From Euryarchaeota archaeon UBA59 (GTDB taxonomy: Archaea > Thermoplasmatota > Poseidoniia > Poseidoniales > Thalassarchaeaceae), in assembly GCA_002505495.1 (NCBI GenBank), contig DAVI01000033.1, positions 35,687 to 54,000 of the forward strand: a DNA stretch of 18,314 bases, written 5' to 3'. Below, in pieces: positions 1 to 12,100 of this stretch. The stretch's first letter is position 1, and each line of letters starts with the position of its first letter. The notes under the pieces were generated by a model. It saw only the letters and a list, made by a program, of their open reading frames with translations. It did no database searches and was not told the origin of the DNA. Made by a program: the position numbers and the translations under genes.

Positions 1-69
1 CGAACTTTAGTAACATTCAACATTGGAGCAGTACCCCATTCCAAAACAGATTCTCAAACCAATCGTACC

Positions 70-87
70 CATAGCATTATACCAATT
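70..87 (+). promoter_or_regulatory. Possible TATA-like promoter element of the giant surface-protein gene
   Basis: An AT-rich patch, GCATTATACCAATT, lies about 50 bases before the ATG at 133. It contains TTATA at 77-81, the only TATA-like run in this flank. An archaeal start site about 25 bases downstream would give a 5' leader of roughly 25 bases. GGGGT at 122-126 could be a weak ribosome binding site by G-U pairing. Both assignments are by eye; the rest of 1-132 shows no gene. Confidence 0.25.
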
Positions 88-132
88 ACAAGGCCTGCCT
101 CGTCGTGCCATACGACAGTTTGGGGTATTAAC

Positions 133-3100
133 ATGGTGACAAATACGAACAAGGTAACCCTCGGGGGAAGTTGGCTATTGCTAACCCTCCTGATGGTTGG
201 AATGAGTTGGAGCGCTGCAGTTGCACCGGTGACGGACACGCTGGAGACCTCCAAGAATGATGGGGCGGAGCCTACACAGGATCCGCTGGCGCTGCCAGAC
301 TCTTTAGAGGGTCTAGCGGACTTCGACGACTACGGTTACGATGCAGCGAATGAGCTGCTCGGGTCTCGCACAGAGACTTCGAAGACCTACATCGGAGACG
401 ATGGGGATCTTCATGCGGTTATCTCACCAGTGCCGGTCCATTATCTGGACAACGGCGTCTGGGAGGAAATCGACCTGAACATCGAGTCGACTGAGAGCGG
501 TTGGACGGTGACTGAAAACACCTTCCAGGTGATTTTCTCAGACGAGTTGGTCAAGGGTGTGGAGATGATAGTAGATGGGGAGACCATCCGCTACGGTGTG
601 TCGCCCATGGTTGTGGTGCTTGACGAGGAAACTCTCTCGCCGCATCCATACATGGGTAAGCCCGCTTCGGCCCAGATTGATGTTGGAGGCAATGTGATCC
701 GCTATCCGGTGCAAACAGGCATCGACTTGGATTACAGAGTCACTCCGACTCAGTTGAAGCAGAACCTAGTCATCAGCGAAGCGCCTCGGTTGGCGGACCA
801 CCAGAAGGAGTCCGGCTACTTCGGTATCGCTGAGGTGATGTACCTACCGACAGGGTATGCTCTGTTCCTAGGGGAGTCTCCGATTGCCGAGGGTGAGTTG
901 GTGAAGACCAACCAGTCCCTTGCAATCCGGAACTTCGAGACTGGCGATGTATTGGTTACGATTGGGCAACCAATCGTCGAGTCAGTCGAACCATCGGTTG
1001 AGGGTACGCACCTCGGTGAGTATGTGATTCGAGTCGACGGTGAGCAGGTGATGTTCATGACAGTCGTCCAGAACTCATGGCTTCTTGATGAAGACAACCG
1101 GACTTTCCCGATTGTCCTCGACCCGACCTTCGACAGGGGGGCCCAGCGAGTAGGATACGCCTACTACTATTCAGTCAACTATGGCTGGACGTCGTTCACC
1201 TATGAGTATGCTTTCGCTGCCTATAGCCTGACCTACACGTGCCGTGGCAGCGGGAGTTACGCAAACACTTGCACGAGTTCGACGCTATATTCGTTCTACT
1301 ACCGCTACGCCTGGTATCGATTCGACCTCAACAACGCTCTGCCAAGTGGTGCGACCGTGAACGATGTCGACTTCAAGTCGAGTGTCGGCCGCTATCTATC
1401 CGGGAACCGCAACTTCGATGTTGCCGTCCTGAAGTCAGGAAGCAGCCAGTCGAGCAATACGATTGACCCGAGCAGTTACCTCTACAGCAACGGCATGTAC
1501 CTCAACCGGTACATCCGAAACAGCGCGGCTTCGAGCTCCTCAACATCCGTTAGCGACCCCGGTTACTACTGGAGTGGCGGGAGTATTCGCTCTATCGCAA
1601 TGAACAGCAACGGAATCAGCGATGTTCAAGATGCGGTTGACGGAAATGGAGCAGGCAGCAGTGGCCACATTGTCGGCCTCGGACTGAGGAATACAGGCAA
1701 TGCTCCGTTCTGGTATTGGTGCACCACTAGCTACTACAGTTACTATGGCTGCACTGGCCCCACCAAGTATCCTCATCTGCACATCGATTACTCTGGCGGC
1801 TCTGACAACGACCCACCTGAGGATCAATGGGTTGCATATGACGGCGGTTCATCGCAGTTGATCACGCACCGTGAAGAGAAGAGGACCTTCTGGTTCGCCC
1901 TCAAGGACGGAACTGGAGTTGACACAACCTCGAGCGGTGGCCCCACCCTCAACTACAGAGTCAACAACGGCAGCTGGACCGGTGTCTCCGCAGCAACACT
2001 CGGAACCTGCATTTCAGGTTACTGGTGCAACTTCAGGGCGATCATCCCGGCTGTTACTGAGGGTGACTATGTCCAGTACTTCCTTGCCTTCCAGGACCTG
2101 AAGGGAACGGCGCCTGGCACCACCGGTAATCCGAACTTCAAGACACTGCCCGTGGGTGGTACAGGATCCCCAAGTTCTGTGACCCCTCCAAGTACGACCT
2201 ACAGTTACTTCGTGCAGCCAGTCGAGGAGGCAGATGCCTTCAACAGCGACGGAACCAAGAACAACAAGTGGCAGATCAAGATTGACGCAGTGAATCAGTT
2301 CCGATACTACTCGGTATACCGCTACTTCGACGAGCAACTGACTTACTACGAGGACACAGGCGAGTACATCTGGGAATACGACACCAGCAACTGCGGCACC
2401 GGGTCCAACTCGTGCTTCAACACGCTGAATGTCTACCAGATGCGCTACAGCCCCTCGGTCAACAGTTACTCCTACACCAACTGCGGTCAGGTTGCGACTT
2501 GCCAAGTTACCAAGGCTCCAATCACGATGAACGTTCAGAACGGACCGGGCATGTCGTCCATTTGGTACTACAATGCCGCTGAAGGTTCGTTCGCGGTTGT
2601 CGGACTGGGCTCTTCCACCGGAATCGACCAGCCCGTGGCTGGAACTTCGGTCGGAACTCAGGGCGGTGGACGGGACTGTGACGACTGCTATTCGGCAGTC
2701 CCAATCCCAGGCGACATCACGATGAAGTTCGGCACGTTGACGATCAACGCGTCCTACACTTCATCCACCAGCACTCGCAACTACTTCTGCACGAACAGCA
2801 ACAACCATCCGCTCTACTTTACCAGCAGTTCCAGCAGCAACCCGTACTGCCTGTACTCGTACACCACCTACAACTATGACCGCCAGTTCAACGGCTGGAT
2901 GGCACCAGGATACGACGGCCGCTGGAGCAGCAACACCGACATCACCCAGAAGGTGAGCACGATTCGCCCACAGCCCGACGTCTTTCCACCAGACATTGAT
3001 CACGGTTCATTGATGGACACTCACAGCGAGGATGCAAGGACTCTCACCATCAGCCTCCAAGATGCTGGAGACCCACCATCTGGGGTGAATATCTCAACTG

Positions 3101-6100
3101 GAACGGATTCCAATGGCGTCCTTGAGGGCCCACACATGGAGTACCGCGAGTACGACGCTGAGTCGTCCACTTGGGGCGCTTGGACAACCCGTTCGCTCAA
3201 CCCGGATGGGGGCAAGACCCGCGCACAGTGCGAATTTTTGCTGTGTGATTGGTCAGCCACCATCCCAGGCACCGACCGCGGCAACTCGATTGAGTACACT
3301 GTAAAGGTGAAGGACAACGAAAACAACTGGAACAACCTGACTGCCACGTCCTACTTGATCGCAACACCGACCAAGGTGATGACCATTGAGTGGCACGACC
3401 AGAATTGCGGCTTCGGCGTCCAATACTACTGCTCATGGCAGATCAAGTTGTACGACGTGACGAACGAGGTTGAGTATCACTACGACACCAGTTCCCTCGC
3501 GTACTACGACTACGAAAGCATCGGTTACCAGAAGGGTGGCTCTTCCAACATCGGAGCAACGCTCAGGGAGCGAGGCACTGGCTATCTCTACGCCAATCCG
3601 TACGACTTCAACTACCGCTTTTCGACTGACGGCAACAACCACGCCTCTGAATCGTTTTCAGCTGGAATGGTTGAGTTGTACAACTACGACACGATTCTGA
3701 CCGGTAGCAGCAATGGTCAACCATACGGATTCTACTGCCAGTACTACTGGACCTCCTATCGGAACCAGTGCGCCAAGGTCCTAGACCTGCCCGCAGGCTT
3801 CGACTTCGACTACTTCGGAACGACCTACAGCGGCAACAACAGCGACACTATGCACATCAACAGATTCGGTGCTGCTTCATTCAGCCAGTCGTCTACGACG
3901 ATTCCGATGCAGATGACCTACTACTACTGGTACAGCCAGTGGCCAACGATGCCGACTGCGGTCTCATACGCACGCAATGTGCAACTTGCACCATGGTTCG
4001 GCTACTACTCCAGCTACTACTGCTACGACCAAGGCAGCAACGAATGCAGCATCCGTACCAAGACGGTTCCGTTCGATGGAGCGGGAATGGATGTCTACGC
4101 AGACATCACGACTCCGACCATCTGGGATATCGAGATGAGCCCGATACGAATCGTACCGAGTGGTGACTACATCCGTGTCACGGCCGATCTAACGGTCGAA
4201 CCCGGTGTGGAGATCCAATTTGCCCCAGGCAAGGGAATCGACATCGCTGGTGCGTGCAACAAGTTCACCAACACAGGTAACGCGACCCACCGCAACTCCA
4301 TGACCAACCTCGGTAATGGAAACGGTCTGGGTATGGCTTTCACCAACGGTGGCTGCACATCCGCGACCACAGATGAGCGCCACAACTTTGAGATGGTTGA
4401 CATCAGCAATCTCGATATTGCAATCAGCGCTGGAAGCAGGCACGGCAACGCGCCTCACTTCAACGGCAATGTGGGTAACTTCACCTTTGACGATGTGACG
4501 TTCAGCGATGTCGGGACGGCTATCAAGCACGGCTCCGGAGGCGGAACCGGCTTCGACCTGTCCGGCGTCCACATCACGAACGCAACTGCGTCTTGTGTAG
4601 ACCTACCAGACGATGCTACCTTGAATTGGGTCGAGGGATCGGCTACCAACTGTAACAAGAACCTCGGTTCGAGCGACGGTGGTATCCTGACCGGCGACGG
4701 CAGCAGCATCAACTTGGAGAATGTCGACTTTACCGACAGCGCCCAGAACGGCATCATCGGCGGAGCATCAGACATCACCCTATCGAATGTCTCGATGTCC
4801 ACGGGTGGACTCAACAGCTTCTCGCTGACGGGGGCCTCCCTTGGCCAGACCGGTGGACAGACTTCAGGAACTAGCCTGTCCGTGTTCAACCTGAACGCGC
4901 CGGGCTACGCGACTGGAATCGACAGCCATGCAACAGATGATGTCTCGATTGACACCTTCACAGGTGGCGGCATACAAATCGCACCGGGCGGGGCTTCGGC
5001 CAACGTCCTCGGTGCGACCGATTGGGCATTGACCGATGTCACGACCTCCGGGAACGTCATCCTGATGCGAACCAATCCATCAACCATCGACAACCTCAAC
5101 GCGGACGGATACCTGCAACTTTCGGGTACCGCTGCATCGAGCGACATGGTTAATGTGGCCACCTTGACCGCTGACGGAATCTCCGTCCTCGGTTGCGGAT
5201 GGAATGTGCGTGCTGACGACGTCACCCTCGGTGGCGGCTCGGCCGGCACCTGGGCGACTGCCTCGTGCACCTCGTCCAGTGCTCGCAGCACTCTGACAGT
5301 CGTCGACGGAACGATGGCGGGAAGCCAGAGCAACAACAACATCCTGTACGCCCGAAACGGCAAGGTTACAGTGGCTGATGTTGTAATCACCGGACAGACC
5401 ACCCTTGGAGCATATGTCGCAAAGGCAAGCACCAACGGTGACATCCGAATGATTGGTGTAAGTTGGAGAGGCAACGACTGCGCTGACTCTGGCGGCTGGA
5501 CTGGAATGTCCAACTGCTGGGTCGACGCATCGTCCTCCTCGGCAGACATCTACATCGGCGGCCTCGCACGCGTGGGCGCGTACAGAATGATGAGCGGTGT
5601 GCCAGTCTATGTGGCTGATCACGCCGTCACGACGACCGTTGTCTCGGCTACGGGCACCTGCCCGGGTTCAGCCTGCGTGGTCACTATGGTGACCAGCGTC
5701 GGTACGGCCTACACGGATTCAACTGGCAACGCAACGGTCTGGCTTTTGCAGGACCGCATCGGCCTATCTGGTGGAAGCACCCAAGTGACTGACTCGTATG
5801 CTGACCACTACATCAATGTGGCCGGCGGTGCAGGTCAGAATGAGACTGGACCAGCAGATGTCTGGTACACAACCAGTTGTACTGGACCTGATGACGCTGG
5901 CAATCCGAACTGCGCATTGCCATTGTCTCCTGGGGACCAGATCTACCTGAAGTTGGAGGCGTTCCCAATGGACTGGGGCGGCACAACGAAGGATTGTGCA
6001 TGGGTGTTGAGCAACTCGAGCTCAACGACTTCTACTGCACTCTACACGATGCAGTTGATCACCCTGTCAACGGACCTCGTCATTGATGGCTGCACACTGC

Positions 6101-9100
6101 ACCTCGACGGTACCAAGTTCTCCGTCAACAGCAGCGCGACCAACCAGCCGGTAATCACCATCAAGAACGGTGGCGAGATTATCGTCGACGAGGGTGGTGG
6201 TGAGGTTGGTAACATCCGAGCCGTCTCCAGCATCTATGGATGGCACATCGACATACAGGATGGCGGTACGCTCACTATCGACGAAGGCTACCTGCGCGAT
6301 GTCTATCAAGACTCGAATGCAGGTGGTGCGCTGTTAGTAGGACCCGGAGCAACGGTGTCCTTGACTGGCGGCGCAGCCGTCTACGGCGGTCAGACCGTCT
6401 CCTCCACGATGGCTACCATCAAGGTCAACGGCGGTTCACTGAACTGCAACGACTGCAGTGTCTTCAACGCTCAGCAGAGCGGTGTGGGCGTCCATCTTGA
6501 GAACACCGCTAGCAGCACTTTGACCAACCTCAATGTGGCTGGCGCCTACACAGGATTGATTGTCAAGGATGCTGCACCAAACATCAACGGCTTCACACTG
6601 ACCGACAACACGATTGGTGTCGAAATCGATGGTGGCATGACTCTACCGAGCATCTACCGAAGCACCCTGCTGTCGGGCCAAAGCCGAGGATGGACGACCT
6701 ACGATATCGACCTAACCGCACTGGCTAGTAATTACGAATACATCCAGTTCGGCTTCAATCAAGTCTACATGGGCGGAAACGCGCATCCTACATACAACTA
6801 CTACGCCAGCCGATACTTCTCGGTCTTCGACCGGATGAGAATCGCGATCAACGACGGAATCGATGACGATGCAAACGGCAACGGCAACGAGTTGGAGAAC
6901 TTCACATTGGACGCCGCCGGCAAGCAGATGACCGGGTACTACGACTCGGGCTCCACTACGAACGAGGGCGACAGGCTGAATCCGAACCACCCGTCACGCA
7001 ACGACGGTTGGGCTCGCTATGACTGCAACCTCTACGGTTACCAGTACAGCCCAGGCGGCTCCTACCAGTACGGCTACTACTACTACTTCACGCAGTATGG
7101 CCCGTACACGAGTTCGGGCAACTACTACGGTGCAAATTCGTATCCACAAGAGATGGGATTCACGCTGGACATCGCTGACGGTCTGACGGGCAGCCAGAAC
7201 TACTACCCGTACATGTACTGGGGATACTACTGGCCAAGCAACTACTTCGGCAGCGGCTATCAGGGTGGCATCTTCGCGCCTCCAGAAGGCTTCAACGGTC
7301 TTTGGGGCTACTACAACGTCTGCCTCTCGTACGCATACCGCTACCAGACACCTACACCCAACGGATACAGGGTATCGTGGCCGATAGTTGACACAAGCAG
7401 CAACAGCATCGCTGGAGTCAGCGCCTTCATCGACGTGGTGCACAACGGTGCAGACTACTTCGGTGACCGGATGGACTTCGTCTTCCGCGGTGGCAACAGC
7501 ATACAGGAACTGATGGACGCCAGTTGGGGTCGTGAGTTCGGTAAGGCTACGATCGACAACGGAGTCATCGACGGTTCAGATACTGGCGTGCTCCTCTCAG
7601 GAAACTGGGCGGCCGCTGACTTCAACGATGTGGTTGTTAACTCACCCACCGATGAGGGTCTGCTGATGGCAGGTTCCTCGGCTACATCGATAGACGGTTT
7701 GACCGTCAACGGTGGACGCTATGGTATCCGCATGACACAACAGGCTAGCGGCCGATTGGGTGCCACCAACAGCGTCCTTGACAACCAGTCACAGGACGGC
7801 ATAGTTCTCTCGAAGAAGGTGAACCTCGACTTGGGCGGCACGATTAGCAACGCAAGCAACGCTGGCGTCAATGTGCTCTCATCGAGCACTGACGACTGGT
7901 CCTTCGACAGTTTGGTGTTACAGGACAACTCCATTGGTCTGTTACATTCAGGCAGTGGATCGGTCACTTGTACCGATTGTGATACTGGCGGGAACGCCAT
8001 CGATGTCACAACATCTGGAACAGTTGAGTGGGTTGAAGGCAATATCGACATCACCACGGTGACTGCATCAGGAAGTGGTCTGTTCAAACGGGCTCGTCTG
8101 CTCGACTTGACCATCACCGCTGACACGGTGGCAGTCGCTGGCGCAGGTGTAAGCCTGCTCGACAGCGACAGTCGCAAGGTCGCCAATGGCAAGACCGACG
8201 CTAACGGCGTGGCTTCCGGACTGAAGTTCTACAGCCATTACGTCGACGCCTCGGGCCACACAGTGGTCAACTTGGCGGGCTATTCGATGATGACCGCCGC
8301 GAAGGTCACTTACACGAGCAGCGTGGCTGACTTCCGATATGCGGTGGCAGGTGTGACTCTTGTTGATCAACAGGGCAATTCAGATACTGTGCCATTGGTC
8401 GACAACTTCGACGCGCGAATCTGTTACAGTTGGTCTTCGGCCAGCTACAACGTGCTCGCATCGTGTCTCGGTAACCTGGGGACCGGCGCTTCTCGGGACA
8501 GATACCAGAGAGCCGACTGCACAACCGTTGGCTGCGCTGAGATAACCGAGTACGGCTACTTTGCGGCGACGCCCAGCAACATGCAGAACATAGCGGTTCA
8601 GATCGATTCGCCATACTACTACGCTCCTGCGACTGGTGCTAGCTTCAACGGTTCGACGATGATTTGGACAGGATTCTACAACAATGAGTGGTCCGACCTG
8701 TATGTCGCTTACCCATACACGGGAACCGTCTACACGGACGACACGTTCGCTGCAGCGATAGGCCCGAAGGGTACGGAGTTCATGAACTTCGGATACTACG
8801 GTGGCTACAACTACGGTAACTTCGAGTTGCACGACACCGATTTCATCAACTTGGGTGCAATCGGCAGCGGCTACGGCTACTACAACCGAAACCCAGTGAT
8901 CCATGTGACTGACAGCACGATTGTGTCGTACTCGTTAATCGAGTCCCTCCAATCGGTCTATCCAGAGGAAATCTGTGTTCAGAGCGCTGGCAACGACTAT
9001 GGCGACTGGATTGTCGACAACAACGTCTTCTACGACTGTGAGGTTGCGGTTATGACCTACCCCAACTTCTACGCGACCAGCCCTGCCTACTCGGGAACCG

Positions 9101-12100
9101 GAACGGACGGCGCAGAGTGGACTAACAACGTGATCCACGACAGCACCTACCTACCGTTCTGGATTTACCTGAACTCACAAGGCGATGACATACTGATAGA
9201 TGGGAACACCATCACTGGCAGCTTCTTGCCGCCATACGCGGTGTACTCTCAGGACGCAACCTTGCACAGCGTGGAAATCTCAAACAACGTGCTAAGGGGC
9301 ACTGAGCCCATCTACCTGCGCGGAACTGGCGCGGGTACCGGGACTGACTTCGACATCCACAACAACACCATCTACGGTGATGCCGACGCTTCGCACTCGG
9401 GCATCTATGTCCGCTCAGGCTATGGCGCAATCACCGACAACACGCTGATTGACTCGGATGGCGGAATCAACGTTTACGGAGTTCGCTCCGGCTACGAGGT
9501 ATCAATCGACGGCAACACCATCGGAACCTCCGGTGGTCGAATCAACCCGATTGCAACCGGCATCTTTGTCGAGAACTGCGGTCTGTCGACGATTACCATG
9601 TCTAACAACGATGTAACGACGACTTCGAACGCACTCATCTCCGATGGATGCGATGTCTCGGATACTGGTAGCAGCTTCACCGGCGACGGTGGCTCTGCAG
9701 CAACGATTGCCAGTGTGGACATCGAGGCAAGCCAGTACAACCCGTCAATCAAGAACATCAGCACGGGTGACACGGTACGATGGGTACTGACTCAGTACAA
9801 CAGCGATCCGAACAACTACCAGCACTCGGTTACAGAAGACAACGGTCTGTTCGACAGCACTCCGATGAACTTGGGAGGAACCTTCTCCTACACCTTCACG
9901 AGTGCGGGCACCTACACTTACCATTGCTCGCTGCACGCCTTCATGACCGGAACTGTCAACGTCGTTAACAGCACCGGAGGTAGCAACTTGGCGACCCTCG
10001 GCATCGACATCATCGGTGGCTTTGAGGACATCACATTGGATGGAACTGCAATCAGCGGCTTCTCCAGTGCCTACCGCCAGGACGGCGGCTCCCTGATCAT
10101 TGAGGGTAACGCACTGGTAACTGCTGACAACGGCTTTGACTTGGAAGATGTCGATGTGACCATCGATGGCGCAACCCTGAACTCGGCTGCGACAATCGGA
10201 GTTGGAATCACCGCAACATCGTCAACAGGTCGGCACACCTTCGACGCAACAGATTTGAGCGTCACAGGTGGCACCGGCGTGCTACTCGACGGCCATGAGG
10301 ACTTCCGCTGGAATGGCGGTTCATCCTCGGCCACGACCTCGCTACGGACACTCGGTGGAGCCGAAGGTTCGATTGAGAACATGACCTGGGGAACAACCAC
10401 CACACAGATCAACGCAGGTGCGTACAGCACGATTACCAGCGTCGGCAATGTGCTCAACGAGAGCAGGCTGACTATCGGTAACAGTGCGGTCATCCACGAG
10501 GGCAACCTCCTCGACCTGAGCGTCACCCACATGGGTGGAGCAGCTACCAATGTCGGCTTGATGATCAAGTCGACCGACAGAGGCCGCTCCGAGTATGTCA
10601 GCCCGTCGTGGCGCAGCAACATCATCGCTGTCGGCGAGGGTCCTGGTGGCGCAGCAGCAATCACAGACTGGTTCGTCAGTCACCCACTCGGTGCACTGAA
10701 CCTAGCTGACGATGCTATGCCCGGTCCGATTGCAGTGAATCCTGACCCAACCAGTCAGGCGCAGATGTATGTCACATGGGACAACAGCAACCTGTACATC
10801 ATGCTGACCGGCGTGACCTTCACGCTGACAGACGGCATGGTCTACATGGACACCCGCGTAGGTGGTTCGACCACTGGCGACAACTGGTATGTGAGTCATA
10901 ACCTGCCCTTCGAGGCGGACTTCATGCTATGGGCTGAGGACCTCAACAACTGGGGTATCCGCAAGGTCATGCCCGGTGGCAACTGGATTGACACCACTGC
11001 ACAGTGCAGCGGCATGAGGGCAGCGCCCGGCTTCGGAATCCCCGGAGTCACAGCTACCTTCAGCGGCATCAGCGAGTTCGCAATCCCATGGGATTGCATC
11101 GGCTCGCCAACTGGACAGGTTAGGTGGAACGCTATCGTGCAGAACGAGAACACAGGCCACGTGCTGGGCATTTACCCACCACAGTGGTTCAACCAGACAT
11201 GTGGATGTGCCCAGACGATTACCGACTTCGGCACCCTGCAACTGGAAGGTAGCGACCTGCCAACTGGTTCTCTGGACGACTTCCTGTTGATCCACCGGAC
11301 CTTCACCCAGACTGGTGCAACCACACCCCGTGAATACGACGTCACCGTCAAGGTGCGCGACGCAGACAACTACTACTGGGACTGGGGCACTCACAGTGGC
11401 CTGTCGATGGCAACTAACCAGGTTGTGTCAATTGACATCCTTAGGGCCAAGCCGGTCATTCAGGACCTCGTGGACATCAACTACGATGAGGACACTGGTG
11501 CACATGTCGTGAGCCTAACAACCAATGCTCAGGACTACCAGCAGCCAGCGAGTTCGCTTACGTGGACTGTAGTCAACGACTTCGTCAACCCGAGCAGTGC
11601 TGCGTCACCCTACCAGTACTCTCTAACGGGCCAGGACTTGACCATCACGACTGACCCAGATGAGTTTGGCCAGCACAGGCTATACATGACCGTCGTCGAC
11701 GGACATGGCCTGTACAGCAGCCAGTCAATGCTCGTAGGTGTCGACAACGTGAACGACAAGCCAATCATCGATGGCAACCCATCGACTGCGGCAGTTGACA
11801 CACCGGTCTTCTTCGAGGACACGGTCAACGGAGTCATCAATGTCTACGATGAGCCTCAGCGCCGAGACCCGAACACCGGTCTTGAGTTGGCATGGGACCC
11901 AATCCGCAAGGACTTGGGCAGCCAGAATGGTGCAGGCTTCGTCTCTGACTTGGCCAACGAACAGGATGCAGCGGCAACCAACAACGCCGAGCAGGCACCT
12001 CAGACCTACACTTGGACTGCTGTGACTGACCCTGCTGACTGTGTGCCATTCAGCGTCACAGTGACACAGAACACACTGGAAATCGACCTCAACGAGGACA

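Noticed and set aside
4905..5549. Long open frame on the - strand (214 codons) inside the giant gene
   Set aside because: It lies wholly opposite a convincing coding frame, has no recognisable domain, and reflects the C-rich third codon positions of the sense gene. The same holds for - strand frames at 2014-2505, 10071-10664 and 11725-12324.
7060..7100. TAC runs as a microsatellite or CRISPR-like repeat
   Set aside because: The runs are short, irregular and in frame as Tyr codons within a Tyr-rich protein segment, so coding explains them.
4141..10600. Beta-helix blocks as active pectate lyases or other polysaccharide lyases
   Set aside because: The fold pattern is clear, but I could not find a conserved catalytic cluster. 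Calling an enzyme would go beyond the evidence.
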